From: UBA927 sp964361785
Lineage (GTDB): Bacteria > Patescibacteriota > Microgenomatia > UBA10105 > UBA927
Assembly: GCA_964361785.1 (NCBI GenBank)
Contig: CAYIBX010000010.1
Span: forward strand, 1-39,154
Direction: 5' to 3'
DNA: 39,154 bases
Positions 13,044 through 21,273 of the stretch are shown here, piece by piece. The position numbers and the translations under genes are program-made. Position 1 is the first letter of the stretch, and each line of letters opens with the position of its first letter. The notes beneath the pieces are model-generated. The model had not been told where the DNA came from, did not search any database, and saw nothing but the letters and a program-made list of their open reading frames with translations.

Positions 13044-13529
13044 ATGGTGTTCAACGGAAATTCACTCATTATTGCAATTATTTTAGGAATTGTGTCGTGG
13101 ATTTCAATTATCACGTACGTGTTGGTTCGTTTGGTGCGCCATTATAATCGTTTGACAGGGGAAGGACAGAAGCGAGGATTAAAGGAAGTGCTCGATGCGA
13201 TCACGACAGCAATAGATGTGTTACAAAAACGAAATAGTACAACAGAAAAAGCTATTCATGCGCTAGAAATTGATGGAGCACAACACGTGCAACGGATTGG
13301 CATTGTTCGATTTAATCCATTTGCAGATACAGGAGGAACGCAAAGTTCATCTATTGCTATTCTGGATGCACTCAAAAATGGCATCGTAATGACAACGTTA
13401 TATGGAAGGGCTGGGAATCGATCGTATGTGAAAGAAATCATTGACGGAATGTGTAAAGAACTCGATTTATCAAAAGAAGAAAAAGAAGCTATAGAAAAAG
13501 CTACCAGAGGAGGTAAACACCATGAATAA
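13044..13529 (+). CDS. DUF4446 membrane-anchored protein
   Basis: A 161-residue DUF4446 protein. One N-terminal transmembrane helix (about 7-28) is followed by a coiled coil and the conserved core with IGIVRFNPFADTGGTQS (about 105-121), GIVMTTLYGR and the C-terminal SKEEKEAIEKA. The family occurs in Firmicutes and CPR; its function is unknown. Its end overlaps the DUF3048 gene by 8 nt, and that gene's ribosome site (AGAGGAGG) is inside this one, so the two are translated together. Confidence 0.88.
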   Translation: MVFNGNSLIIAIILGIVSWISIITYVLVRLVRHYNRLTGEGQKRGLKEVLDAITTAIDVLQKRNSTTEKAIHALEIDGAQHVQRIGIVRFNPFADTGGTQSSSIAILDALKNGIVMTTLYGRAGNRSYVKEIIDGMCKELDLSKEEKEAIEKATRGGKHHE

Positions 13530-14709
13530 ACAACAATACATTGGTTTGACTGTCGCTGGGCTAGCGGTCTATTTGGTGTTTACAGGATTATCAGTTGCTG
13601 GATTTTCAAGTGTTGGCAAAACGCTTCTTACTAAGATGAGTCCTACAAAAGTTACGGATGTGGTAGGCAAACCAACTTCAGGGTTTGATATAGATCCTTC
13701 TATTCCACGTACGGAAAGCTGTCCGATAAACGGCAAAATGTATACCAAACAAGAAAAGGATGTATGGGAAAAACGACGTCCGTTAGCGGTTATGATAGAG
13801 AATCATGAAGAAGCCAGACCTCAGTCTGGTTTGTCGCGTGCGGATGTGGTGTATGAAACTGTAGCTGAAGGTGGGATCAGTCGGTTTATGGGGATTTTTT
13901 ATTGTGGTGCGGCTGCAAAATCATTAAGTTTAGCGCCAGTGCGAAGCGCACGTACGTATTTTTTGCCATGGGTATTAGAGTACGACGCACTGTATAACCA
14001 CGTGGGGGGAGCTGGACGATGTGAAGATCCAACGGTCGATGAACGAGCAAAGGCACTCTGTCAGATTGATACCTACAAGATAAAAGATATGGATCAATTT
14101 GGCATATCATTTCCGACGTGTTACCGAAATTATGATCGACTCGATCATGAGGTGGCGACAGAGCACACAATGGTATGTGCCACGGATAAGCTATATACAC
14201 TGGCGGCCACTCGTGGATGGACCAATATCGACGCTAAAAACATTTCATGGGATAAAAATTTCGTGTCATGGAAATTTAAGGATGAAGCCAAAGAGGCAGA
14301 CAGGGGAGACGCCCCTCAAATCAGTTTCGTGGCATGGAAGGGTTATGAGAAGAGCTACGGTGTGCGATATGAGTATGACAAGCTGGTAAATGGTTACAAA
14401 CGATTTAACGGCGGTATAGCACACATGGATCTTGAGACCAAAGAGCAGTTGACTGCTAAATCAATCGCTATTATATTTGCCAAAGAAACAGGACCAGTTG
14501 ATGAGCACGCACACCTTCTCTACACCAACATAGGTTCTGGAGAAGGCCTATTTTTTCAAGATGGGAAGAGTACGAAAATAGTTTGGAAAAAAGCCACAAA
14601 GAATGATAGGACAAAATTTTTCGATGCGGCTACCAACAAAGAAATTGAGATTAATAAGGGCCAGTTATGGATCGAAATGTTGCCGATTGGCACACCTGTT
14701 ACATATTAA
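13522..14709 (+). CDS. DUF3048 (YerB-like) membrane-anchored protein
   Basis: A 395-residue protein with an N-terminal transmembrane helix or uncleaved signal (about 7-27) and a large outer domain. RPLAVMIENHEEARPQSGLS (about 90-109) and the nearby ADVVYE and APVRSART segments, with HVGG downstream, are the hallmarks of DUF3048/YerB. The function is not established; it is thought to act at the cell surface. An AGAGGAGG site precedes the start. It forms a two-gene unit with DUF4446. Confidence 0.9.
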   Translation: MNKQQYIGLTVAGLAVYLVFTGLSVAGFSSVGKTLLTKMSPTKVTDVVGKPTSGFDIDPSIPRTESCPINGKMYTKQEKDVWEKRRPLAVMIENHEEARPQSGLSRADVVYETVAEGGISRFMGIFYCGAAAKSLSLAPVRSARTYFLPWVLEYDALYNHVGGAGRCEDPTVDERAKALCQIDTYKIKDMDQFGISFPTCYRNYDRLDHEVATEHTMVCATDKLYTLAATRGWTNIDAKNISWDKNFVSWKFKDEAKEADRGDAPQISFVAWKGYEKSYGVRYEYDKLVNGYKRFNGGIAHMDLETKEQLTAKSIAIIFAKETGPVDEHAHLLYTNIGSGEGLFFQDGKSTKIVWKKATKNDRTKFFDAATNKEIEINKGQLWIEMLPIGTPVTY

Positions 14710-14738
14710 GGTTTATAAAATATCCTGCCCAATGTTTA

Positions 14739-14758
14739 CCCCGCCTCGTCGACGGGGC
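14739..14758. repeat. Partial copy of the GC-rich hairpin element
   Basis: Read on the minus strand this 20-nt segment matches the right half of the element in mutY (31111-31140) at all but about two core positions: GCCCCG, CGA and GAGGCGG are shared. It is a CCCCG/CGGGG hairpin in the spacer just before the nucleotidyltransferase ribosome site. Confidence 0.6.
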
Positions 14759-14770
14759 AAGGGAGGAATT

Positions 14771-15352
14771 ATGTATTTAGAGGATCTTATCATCTCTCGC
14801 GTTCGGGTAAAGGTGGTTTCGTTGTTTTTGACCAATCCTGGAACCATTTTTCATGTACGAGATATTGTTCGTCGAGTGGACGAAGAAATCAATGCCGTGA
14901 GACGTGAGTTAGCGCATCTTGAGAAAGCGGGTATGCTTTCAAAAGAGCAGCGGGCCAATCGTCTGTTTTATAATTTTCGTAAAGAATATCCGTTGTACTA
15001 TGACCTTTTGGAGCTTATTACGAAAACGACAGGGTTAGGAAGCGATTTTCACAAAAATAAATCAAAATTAGGCAAGATTAAATTTGCCATGCTTTCTGGC
15101 AGATTTGCTCGAGGGTTGACGCATAAAGCCAATAGTGACGTCGATCTCTTGGTTGTGGGAACCGTTGTTCTCCCTGAGCTTTCACAAATAGTGAAAGCAG
15201 AAGAGGTGAGGCGCGATAGAGAAATGAATTATACGGTCATGTCTGAGGAAGAATTTTTGTTTCGCAAACGACGTCGTGATCCATTTGTTTTAGAAATATT
15301 AGGCGGGTCTCGGGTTATGCTTGTGGGAGATGAAGAAGACCTTGTATCATAA
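14771..15352 (+). CDS. Winged-helix domain fused to nucleotidyltransferase domain
   Basis: A 193-residue protein. Residues 1-85 form a winged helix-turn-helix (VKVVSLFLTNPG, HVRDIVRRV, VRRELAHLEKAGML). The rest is a minimal Pol-beta-type nucleotidyltransferase domain with SGRFARG followed by NSDVDLLVVG, the two-aspartate metal motif; the usual GS is replaced by GR. Proteins of this kind are common in archaea and CPR, and their substrate is unknown. The ATG at 14771 has GGGAGG 4 nt upstream; the open frame reaches back into DUF3048 but those residues are unrelated. No HEPN/toxin partner is adjacent. secD follows 13 nt later. Confidence 0.82.
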   Translation: MYLEDLIISRVRVKVVSLFLTNPGTIFHVRDIVRRVDEEINAVRRELAHLEKAGMLSKEQRANRLFYNFRKEYPLYYDLLELITKTTGLGSDFHKNKSKLGKIKFAMLSGRFARGLTHKANSDVDLLVVGTVVLPELSQIVKAEEVRRDREMNYTVMSEEEFLFRKRRRDPFVLEILGGSRVMLVGDEEDLVS

Positions 15353-15365
15353 TTGACGTATTTGT

Positions 15366-16763
15366 ATGTTTAAAACACCCAAGACTATATTTGTTTGGCT
15401 CGTCCTTCTTTCTCTTACTCTTATCATTATTGATGTGCCCCAGAATTATCGCATCAAGTTTACAGTATTTGGTAAAACTGTTGATCGGGTGATAAATCCT
15501 CCTACGTTTCGATTTACTTTGTTTGGGAAAAATATTGAAAAACAGTTTGTGACGAAACTTGGCCTTGATTTAGCGGGAGGAAGCCATGTGGTACTTCAAG
15601 CGGATATGAAAGATGTTGCGGCTTCAGACAGAGTTTCCGCGCTTGAGTCAGCCAAAGAAGTCATAGAGCGTCGGGTAAACTTTTTTGGTATTTCAGAGCC
15701 AGTGGTGCAGACGTCTGTCAGTGAAAGTTCATATCGAATTATTGTAGAATTACCAGGCGTATCACAAGTTTCTCAAGCTGTTTCCCTTATAGGTCAGACA
15801 GCTCGTCTTGACTTTCGAGAGTTTACTCTTCCGGTTTCGTCGATAAGCGGAGAGACTGCCACAGAATCGGCCTTTGTCATTCCATCACTTACAAACACGA
15901 AATCTGTGGGTATTACAGGGAAAGATTTAAAACGCGCAAGTATTTCCTTTAGTACGCAAAATGGGCAACCGCAGGTTTCTATTGAATTTACGTCTGATGG
16001 AGCCAAAAAGTTTTCTGATACTACTAGGCGACTTGTTGGCAAACAGCTTGCGATATTTTTAGATGAGTTTCCGATAACTGCACCGGTCGTACAAACAGCG
16101 ATTACGGATGGACAAGCCGTGATTACTGGTAGCTTTACCCAAGAGGAAGCGAAATCTCTTTCATTACAGTTGAATGCTGGCGCATTACCTGTTTCTGTGT
16201 CTGTCATTGAGCAGCGAACTGTAGAAGCGACACTTGGTAAGGAGTCGATAGTAAAAAGCATTCGAGGAGGCTTAGTGGGACTTTGCATGGTCGCACTTTT
16301 TATGGTGTTGCAATACGGCAAACTCGGGTTGATAGCAAATTTTGCTCTTCTTTTATATGGATTATTGTCACTTGGTATTTTTCGACTTGTTGGTATTACA
16401 CTCACATTACCGGGAATTGCAGGATTTATTCTCTCTATCGGTATGGCTGTAGACAGTAATATATTAATATTTGAACGATTTAAAGAAGAAAAGCGAGCAG
16501 GCAAGCCTTGGCATATCGCGATGGAACAAGCGTTTGGTAAAGCATGGGATAGCATACGAGACGCAAATGTCACCACTATTGCGACATCGCTTATTCTCTA
16601 TAATCCTTTAAATCTGAGTATACTTCCATCCTCTGGGTTAGTGCGAGGGTTTGCAGCAACCCTTTTTATTGGTGTCGTTTTGAGTTTGTTTACCGGAATT
16701 GTCGCGAGCCGTACATTTATGAGAGTTCTATATAAAGAACGAAGTAACGAAGTAACGAAGTAA
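15366..16763 (+). CDS. secD: Protein translocase subunit SecD
   Basis: A 465-residue SecD, which with SecF uses the proton gradient to assist Sec export. TM1 is at about 8-25, followed by the periplasmic-side P1 domain with GLDLAGGSHVVLQADM (about 67-82), ERRVNFFGISEPVVQ, and the NAGALPVSVSVIEQRTVEATLG segment. Five C-terminal helices include LPGIAGFILSIGMAVDSNIL (TM4, with the conserved Asp) and ERFKEE. The P1 region is short compared with E. coli. secF follows after 5 nt. Confidence 0.96.
   Translation: MFKTPKTIFVWLVLLSLTLIIIDVPQNYRIKFTVFGKTVDRVINPPTFRFTLFGKNIEKQFVTKLGLDLAGGSHVVLQADMKDVAASDRVSALESAKEVIERRVNFFGISEPVVQTSVSESSYRIIVELPGVSQVSQAVSLIGQTARLDFREFTLPVSSISGETATESAFVIPSLTNTKSVGITGKDLKRASISFSTQNGQPQVSIEFTSDGAKKFSDTTRRLVGKQLAIFLDEFPITAPVVQTAITDGQAVITGSFTQEEAKSLSLQLNAGALPVSVSVIEQRTVEATLGKESIVKSIRGGLVGLCMVALFMVLQYGKLGLIANFALLLYGLLSLGIFRLVGITLTLPGIAGFILSIGMAVDSNILIFERFKEEKRAGKPWHIAMEQAFGKAWDSIRDANVTTIATSLILYNPLNLSILPSSGLVRGFAATLFIGVVLSLFTGIVASRTFMRVLYKERSNEVTK
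16740..16763 (+). repeat. Three tandem copies of CGAAGTAA at the end of secD
   Basis: Three perfect 8-nt copies make up the last secD codons and stop. Because the unit is not a multiple of three, each copy places TAA in a different frame, so the secD terminus probably shifted by repeat expansion. The secF start lies 5 nt further on. Confidence 0.8.
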
Positions 16764-16768
16764 CGAAT

Positions 16769-17650
16769 ATGATCAACTTTACAAAGTATATTTGGCTTTA
16801 TTTTACTATTTCAGCGATTGTGCTTTTATCTGGTGCATACTCGCTCGTACGATTCGGCCTTCGTCCTTCTATAGACTTTGTTGGAGGAACTCTTCTTGAA
16901 ATGAGAGTGCCATCAACAATTTCTTCCAATGATATTAGTGCATCTGCAACTGCTATGGGTATGGAGGTAAGTAGTGTTCAGAGATCGGGGAAGGATACAT
17001 TTCTTGTGCGTACCAAAAGTGAGACAGATGCACGAGTGACCTTACTTGCACAGTCAATCGCTTCCACGTCGGCAGTCACGCTACTTCGAAAAGAAACAGT
17101 TGGTCCAATTTTAGGTAAAGAATTATTGACTAAAGCCTCTGTCGCGGCAGTATTAGCTATTACGGTAATTCTATTATATGTAGCCTACGCATTTAAAAGT
17201 ATGAAGTATGGCGTCTCAGCAATCGTTGCCCTCATTCATGATGTCCTTGTTGTTGTCGGTATATTTTCTTTGCTTGGTCATTTTTATGGGGTAGAAATTG
17301 ATACGTTATTTGTGACAGCAGTACTTACAGCTATGAGTTTTTCTGTACACGATACGATCGTTGTGTTTGATCGTATACGAGAATATTTGCGTAGAGATAG
17401 GTCGCGACCATTTGAAGAAGTGGTAAATGTGGCGCTTACCGAGACGATGAATAGATCAGTGACCAACTCGTTCACGATTATTTTTATGTTAGTGGCTCTT
17501 ATACTTATGGGAGGGGATACTATCCGATGGTTTATTGTGGCTCTTCTTATCGGAACAATATCTGGTACGTACTCCTCGCCATTTATCGCGACGCCAATAC
17601 TTCTTTTTTGGCATCGATGGGAGAAGCGGAGAGTTCATGCAGGCGTTTGA
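16769..17650 (+). CDS. secF: Protein translocase subunit SecF
   Basis: A 293-residue SecF. TM1 is at about 8-26, followed by RPSIDFVGGTLLEMR, the EtVGPILGKEL signature near 110, and five further helices with ALIHDVLVVVGIFSLLG and SFSVHDTIVVFDRIRE containing the conserved Asp. It completes the SecDF pair. The last 68 nt overlap the 3' end of cca on the opposite strand. Confidence 0.95.
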   Translation: MINFTKYIWLYFTISAIVLLSGAYSLVRFGLRPSIDFVGGTLLEMRVPSTISSNDISASATAMGMEVSSVQRSGKDTFLVRTKSETDARVTLLAQSIASTSAVTLLRKETVGPILGKELLTKASVAAVLAITVILLYVAYAFKSMKYGVSAIVALIHDVLVVVGIFSLLGHFYGVEIDTLFVTAVLTAMSFSVHDTIVVFDRIREYLRRDRSRPFEEVVNVALTETMNRSVTNSFTIIFMLVALILMGGDTIRWFIVALLIGTISGTYSSPFIATPILLFWHRWEKRRVHAGV

Positions 17651-18965
17651 GCAATGCTTCGTGTTCATTGGGTAGTGTCCCAGCCTCGATTTCTTTAAAA
17701 AGTGTATCTAGGGTTTGACCTATAATTCTTCCGGGACCTATAGCGAAAATTTTCATTACATCATGACCGTCTATGAGTAGGTCCGATACACTAAAGGGTT
17801 GCTTTTGTACTTCCTCGAGTCGTTTCTTATACAGCTCGAGTCTCCACGATGTCTCACGAGCACCCCCTCCTAAGCGGTCTCCTATCCTGAGTGCTAAAAT
17901 ATCAGTGAGATTTTCTCTCCCCACATGCTTTATAAATCTTCGAAGTGCCGCGTCTGTCTGGCGTTCATCGACAGAAAACTGATGCCAGCGTACAAGCGTG
18001 GTCACCTTGTCCGCTTGAGCGCGCGAGAGTCGAAGTCTATGGACGATTTCGCGCGCGAGTTTTGTGCCTGCAACCTCATGGTTATAAAACGTGAGTACGC
18101 CCTCAGCTGTTTTATTAAAGGTCATTGGTTTCCCAAGATCATGGATAAGGGTAGCAAGTCGCACAATCGGATCAGTGGAAGGACAAAATTTAAGCGCCAT
18201 CACAGAATGAGTGCCTACGTCATAGAGATGATGGCGCTTGGGACTTTTTTGTGGAGTCGCAAACGCAACCTCTAGCTCTGGCAAGATATACGTGAGTAGT
18301 CCGACGTTTTTTAAAACAAGCATCGCATCTGCTGCATGATCAGAGCCTAGGATTTTGAGGAATTCATCGCGAATGCGTTCGTTTGCTATTTGCGTTAACA
18401 GTTTCGCATTTGCAAGAATTGCTGCGGCAGTTTTTTCTTCGATGATAAATCCTAATTGTGCCGCAAACCGCACGGCACGTATCATCCGAAGCGCATCTTC
18501 GGCAAAACGCTTATGTGGATCACCCACAGTACGGATGAGTTTATTTTGTATATCTTTTTTTCCCTCGTATGGATCTGTAGAAATTTTACCATCGTAGGCT
18601 ATAGCGTTCATCGTAAAGTCGCGTCTGGAGAGATCTTCTTCAAGCGTTTTACCCCATGTAATTTTGTCTGGATGTCTATGATCTGTGTATCCTTCCTCGC
18701 TTCTAAATGTCGTGATTTCATAAATATCCTCGAGTTTTTCATCTTTTTTTATTTTTACCCCTACTGTTCCAAATTGATTATCATAGAAACTATCAGGAAA
18801 AAGCGAAAGAATTTCTTCTGGTGTCGCGTTGGTGGTGAAGTCCCAGTCTTTTGTTGCTCGTCCAATAAGACTGTCACGTACTGATCCGCCGACGGCAAAA
18901 CAAAAATGCCCAGATTTTTTCATGGTTTCAATTATCTCTATCGCTGATTGAGGAAGCGAGATCAT
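17583..18965 (-). CDS. cca: CCA tRNA nucleotidyltransferase / poly(A) polymerase family
   Basis: A 460-residue class II tRNA nucleotidyltransferase. The head domain has FAVGGSVRDSLIGR (about 23-36) and the catalytic DWD in ATKDWDFTT. RRDFTMNAIAYD and the neck helix EDALRMIRAVRFAAQL follow. An HD-type domain with THSVMALKF and TLIHDLGKP is in the C-terminal half. It adds or repairs the tRNA CCA end, although tRNA-Pro in this window already encodes CCA. TATAAT ends 8 nt before the ATG, so the mRNA should be leaderless. It is divergent from recJ with only 20 bp between start codons. Confidence 0.95.
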   Translation of the reverse strand: MISLPQSAIEIIETMKKSGHFCFAVGGSVRDSLIGRATKDWDFTTNATPEEILSLFPDSFYDNQFGTVGVKIKKDEKLEDIYEITTFRSEEGYTDHRHPDKITWGKTLEEDLSRRDFTMNAIAYDGKISTDPYEGKKDIQNKLIRTVGDPHKRFAEDALRMIRAVRFAAQLGFIIEEKTAAAILANAKLLTQIANERIRDEFLKILGSDHAADAMLVLKNVGLLTYILPELEVAFATPQKSPKRHHLYDVGTHSVMALKFCPSTDPIVRLATLIHDLGKPMTFNKTAEGVLTFYNHEVAGTKLAREIVHRLRLSRAQADKVTTLVRWHQFSVDERQTDAALRRFIKHVGRENLTDILALRIGDRLGGGARETSWRLELYKKRLEEVQKQPFSVSDLLIDGHDVMKIFAIGPGRIIGQTLDTLFKEIEAGTLPNEHEALLKRLHELSASPIDAKKEVLASR

Positions 18966-18972
18966 ACTATGA

Positions 18973-18979
18973 TATTATA
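18973..18979. promoter_or_regulatory. Overlapping back-to-back -10 boxes of cca and recJ
   Basis: TATTAT on the plus strand (18973-18978, for recJ) and TATAAT on the minus strand (18974-18979, for cca) overlap by five bases. Gaps to the start codons are 7 and 8 nt. Each -35 must lie in the other gene: CTGCCA on the minus strand at 18998-19003 fits cca, TTGAGG at 18948-18953 weakly fits recJ. The two polymerases should exclude each other. Confidence 0.6.
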
Positions 18980-18985
18980 CCTTCT

Positions 18986-20608
18986 ATGGGAAAGACATGG
19001 CAGATAGAACAAAAATATGAAGGAAAAGAGTTTGATGTTGGTCGTTTTATAGAAGAGTTATTAGAGAGGAAAGGAATCACTTCAAAGACGCAGCGAAAGG
19101 AAGTTTTATCTCCAAAAACCCCTCTTGATTTTACTGCAAAGGATGGGGGAATTGATGAAAAACAATTAAATAAAGTTATTGTTCGTATTCATGAAGCAAT
19201 AAATAAAAAACAATCTATCGTAGTCTACGCTGATTACGACGCAGATGGCGTTACGGCAGGAGCAATACTGTGGGAGACGTTGTGGTCCATGGGAGCTCAA
19301 GCCATGCCCTATGTTCCACATAGAGTAGATGAAGGATATGGATTATCGATAAAGGGAATAGATAATGTACGCGAGCAATTTGATCCATCGCTTATTATCA
19401 CCGTTGATCATGGAGTGACGGCTCACGAAAAAGTAGCGTATGCAAAGAGTTTGGGGATAGAAGTAATTGTTACTGATCATCACGTATTACCGGAAATTCT
19501 TCCTGATTGTTTGATGATGCATACAACCAAATTATCTGGATCTGGAGTGTCATGGTTTCTTTCAAAAGAATTGAAGCCGTCAGAAGAATTATTAAGTCTT
19601 GCGGCAATCGGTACGGTTGCGGATCTTTTACCCCTAATTGGTGTTAATCGATCAATTGTTAAATACGGTATAGAAGCAATGCGTAAAACAAAACGCGTTG
19701 GGGTAGTAGCGCTCCTCAAAGAATCAGGCATTACGAAAGACTGCATTACTCCATATAGTATTTCACACGGATTAGCACCGAGACTCAATGCTATGGGTAG
19801 ACTCGAGCACGCTATCGATGCGCTGCGGCTGTTGTGTACGAAGAATGTTGAAAAAGCACAGATGCTTTCAGAAAAACTTGGATTTACCAATAAAGAGAGG
19901 CAAAAGATTACAGAGGATACAGTCATTCACGCGAAAGGATTAGTGGTAGAAGATGATGCCAAGTTATTGTTCGTTGGTGATGTTTCATATAACCAAGGAA
20001 TTATTGGCCTCGTTGCTGGAAAATTGGTAGAGCACTACTATAAACCATCCATTGTCGTATCAATCGGTGAAGAATTTACGAAAGCGTCGGCGCGATCAAT
20101 CGTCGGATTTAATATTGTAGAAGCGATACGGGAGTGTCAGGATTTATTAGTCGACGTTGGTGGACACCCGATGGCTGCAGGGTTTACCGTAGCGACGAAA
20201 AATATAGATGCACTGAAAGTAAAATTACTTGAAATTGCCTCGCGGGATATTACAGAAGAAATGTTGCAGCGGAAATTACGTGTTGATGCAGAAATTCCCT
20301 TGTCTGCAGTGACTTTGGATTTATTTAATGCTATCCAACAGCTCGCGCCATTTGGACAGGGAAATTACGAACCAGTGTTTGCGACAAAACGAGTAAAAGT
20401 TACAGAAGCTCGATTGGTGGGAGCGACAGGCAAACATGTAAAGTTAAAAATTGACGGGGTCGATGCAATCGCCTTTAGTATGGGGGAGTTATTTGAAAAA
20501 CTCAATGAGAAGCCAACTATTGATATCGCCTATGGTATAGATCTCAATGTCTGGAATGGCACGAAAAAGCTACAGTTAGTGGTGAAAGATATTATTTTTC
20601 CGGATTAA
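18986..20608 (+). CDS. recJ: Single-stranded-DNA-specific exonuclease RecJ
   Basis: A 540-residue RecJ, a 5'-3' ssDNA exonuclease used in recombination and repair. DHH-family motifs are in order: YADYDADGVTAG (81-92), VDHG (140-143), VTDHH (162-166), a central domain ending in GLAPRLNAMGR, then the DHHA1 segment with GIIGLVAGKLVEHY and DVGGHPMAAGFT (about 391-402), and a C-terminal OB-type domain. The length is usual. It complements recA-recX and MutY in this window. Its promoter overlaps that of cca, and no ribosome site is visible. Confidence 0.95.
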   Translation: MGKTWQIEQKYEGKEFDVGRFIEELLERKGITSKTQRKEVLSPKTPLDFTAKDGGIDEKQLNKVIVRIHEAINKKQSIVVYADYDADGVTAGAILWETLWSMGAQAMPYVPHRVDEGYGLSIKGIDNVREQFDPSLIITVDHGVTAHEKVAYAKSLGIEVIVTDHHVLPEILPDCLMMHTTKLSGSGVSWFLSKELKPSEELLSLAAIGTVADLLPLIGVNRSIVKYGIEAMRKTKRVGVVALLKESGITKDCITPYSISHGLAPRLNAMGRLEHAIDALRLLCTKNVEKAQMLSEKLGFTNKERQKITEDTVIHAKGLVVEDDAKLLFVGDVSYNQGIIGLVAGKLVEHYYKPSIVVSIGEEFTKASARSIVGFNIVEAIRECQDLLVDVGGHPMAAGFTVATKNIDALKVKLLEIASRDITEEMLQRKLRVDAEIPLSAVTLDLFNAIQQLAPFGQGNYEPVFATKRVKVTEARLVGATGKHVKLKIDGVDAIAFSMGELFEKLNEKPTIDIAYGIDLNVWNGTKKLQLVVKDIIFPD

Positions 20609-20885
20609 ACCTTTTATAAAAGTCTTCAATAGTAAATCCGTCTTTAAGCCATCTTACTAAGTGATGCTGTCTTTGCAATGCTTCATGCATATTTGCGGGA
20701 TGCTCTGCTATTTCAGGATCGTATGTTACAGTCGCCGCATCTCTATGAGGTCTCTTTTTTTCTTCCCCTTCGCCCAAGAGTCGATGCAATAACGATGTGT
20801 TATCAGGAGGAAGTAAACCTGATTGACGTTTAAACTCCAAGGATAATAATGCTAACTTTAATGGTATGGGTCTTTTTGTTTTCAT
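20592..20885 (-). CDS. Uncharacterised 97-aa protein
   Basis: I do not recognise this protein. It starts MKTKRPIPLKLALLSLEF, contains a charged middle (GEGEEKKRPHRDAA) and a His-rich helical segment (HEALQRQHHLVRWLKDG), and ends in FTIEDFYKRFNPEK. There is no signal peptide, transmembrane helix or cysteine. A good AAAGGAGAT ribosome site precedes it, which supports a real gene. It lies 5 nt after a 39-aa ORF on the same strand, downstream of a leader/terminator arrangement, and its 3' end overlaps recJ by 17 nt in a convergent manner. Confidence 0.6.
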   Translation of the reverse strand: MKTKRPIPLKLALLSLEFKRQSGLLPPDNTSLLHRLLGEGEEKKRPHRDAATVTYDPEIAEHPANMHEALQRQHHLVRWLKDGFTIEDFYKRFNPEK

Positions 20886-20890
20886 ACGAT

Positions 20891-21010
20891 TTATCTCCTT
20901 TTAGATTTTTTCGCTTCTTCTTGGATAGGATACCAAATGGTCTTGTTATCAATAACTCTTGTGTCCCAGCGAATGTTTGGCTTTCTTTTTTCTTTTTGTG
21001 TTTCTTTCAT
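20891..21010 (-). CDS. Small 39-aa charged protein
   Basis: A 39-residue ORF starting MKETQKEKRKPNIRWDTRV and continuing with IDNKTIWYPIQEEAKK. A GGGGG tract lies 5 nt upstream of the start, usable as a ribosome site. Its last codons contain the ribosome site of the next gene, and the spacing of 5 nt suggests coupled translation. No function can be given. The gene lies 22 nt downstream of a terminator-like hairpin. Confidence 0.5.
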   Translation of the reverse strand: MKETQKEKRKPNIRWDTRVIDNKTIWYPIQEEAKKSKRR

Positions 21011-21032
21011 ATTTTCCCCCATAAAACGAAAT

Positions 21033-21053
21033 AACCCCGCTTGGTGCGGGGTT
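21033..21053 (-). terminator. Terminator-like hairpin before the 39-aa/97-aa genes
   Basis: Minus-strand AACCCCGC and GCGGGGTT form an 8-bp stem followed by ATTTCGTTTT. The AACC end of its 5' arm is shared with ACCACATGAACC (21050-21061), which can instead pair, using two G-U pairs, with GGTTTGTGTGGT (21088-21099) upstream. This would be an antiterminator. Confidence 0.6.
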
Positions 21054-21077
21054 CATGTGGTCTTTATTTTTTTAGCT

Positions 21078-21149
21078 TTATGCAGACACCACACAAACCT
21101 CGCCCTGTCGTAGGGTAATAAGGCAAAATATGTGGACGCATTGAGTCAT
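21078..21149 (-). CDS. Possible 23-aa leader peptide with three Cys codons
   Basis: A 23-codon ORF starting MTQCVHIFCL, with Cys at 4, 9 and 19. The third Cys codon lies inside the 5' antiterminator arm. A ribosome near the stop would mask that arm and favour termination, while a stall at Cys4 or Cys9 would leave it free. Against this, the Cys codons are not adjacent and the start codon lies in a small hairpin (GAGTTCAT with ATGACTC). The region could instead be a small RNA. Confidence 0.35.
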   Translation of the reverse strand: MTQCVHIFCLITLRQGEVCVVSA

Positions 21150-21163
21150 TTTTATGAACTCTA

Positions 21164-21193
21164 TTTATACCGTATATTAATTCCTCCTGTCAA
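21164..21193 (-). promoter_or_regulatory. Minus-strand promoter of the leader / 39-aa / 97-aa unit
   Basis: TTGACA (21188-21193), an 18-nt spacer and TATAAA (21164-21169) on the minus strand. It is divergent from the PaaX-like gene promoter, and the left palindromic repeat (21210-21243) lies between the two. Confidence 0.65.
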
Positions 21194-21209
21194 CCACTAA
21201 AAAATGAAG

Positions 21210-21243
21210 TAGTCAATAAATATGCTATAGCATAATAGTTGAC
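21210..21243. repeat. Left copy of a 34-bp palindromic direct repeat
   Basis: It matches 22064-22097 at 33 of 34 positions. It is itself an imperfect palindrome: a perfect 14-bp core TATGCTATAGCATA flanked by GTCAA on the left and TTGAC on the right. The TTGAC arm forms most of the -35 box of the PaaX-like gene, so a bound protein would block that promoter. Confidence 0.9.
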
Positions 21244-21267
21244 TACGGTAGTTTTTGGAAATATAGT
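21239..21267 (+). promoter_or_regulatory. Promoter of the PaaX/Cas2-like gene, overlapping the left repeat
   Basis: TTGACT (21239-21244), a 17-nt spacer and TATAGT (21262-21267), with the ATG 6 nt later. The -35 overlaps the right arm of the palindromic repeat, the expected place for an autoregulatory operator. The mRNA should be leaderless. Confidence 0.75.
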
Positions 21268-21273
21268 TGAAGT

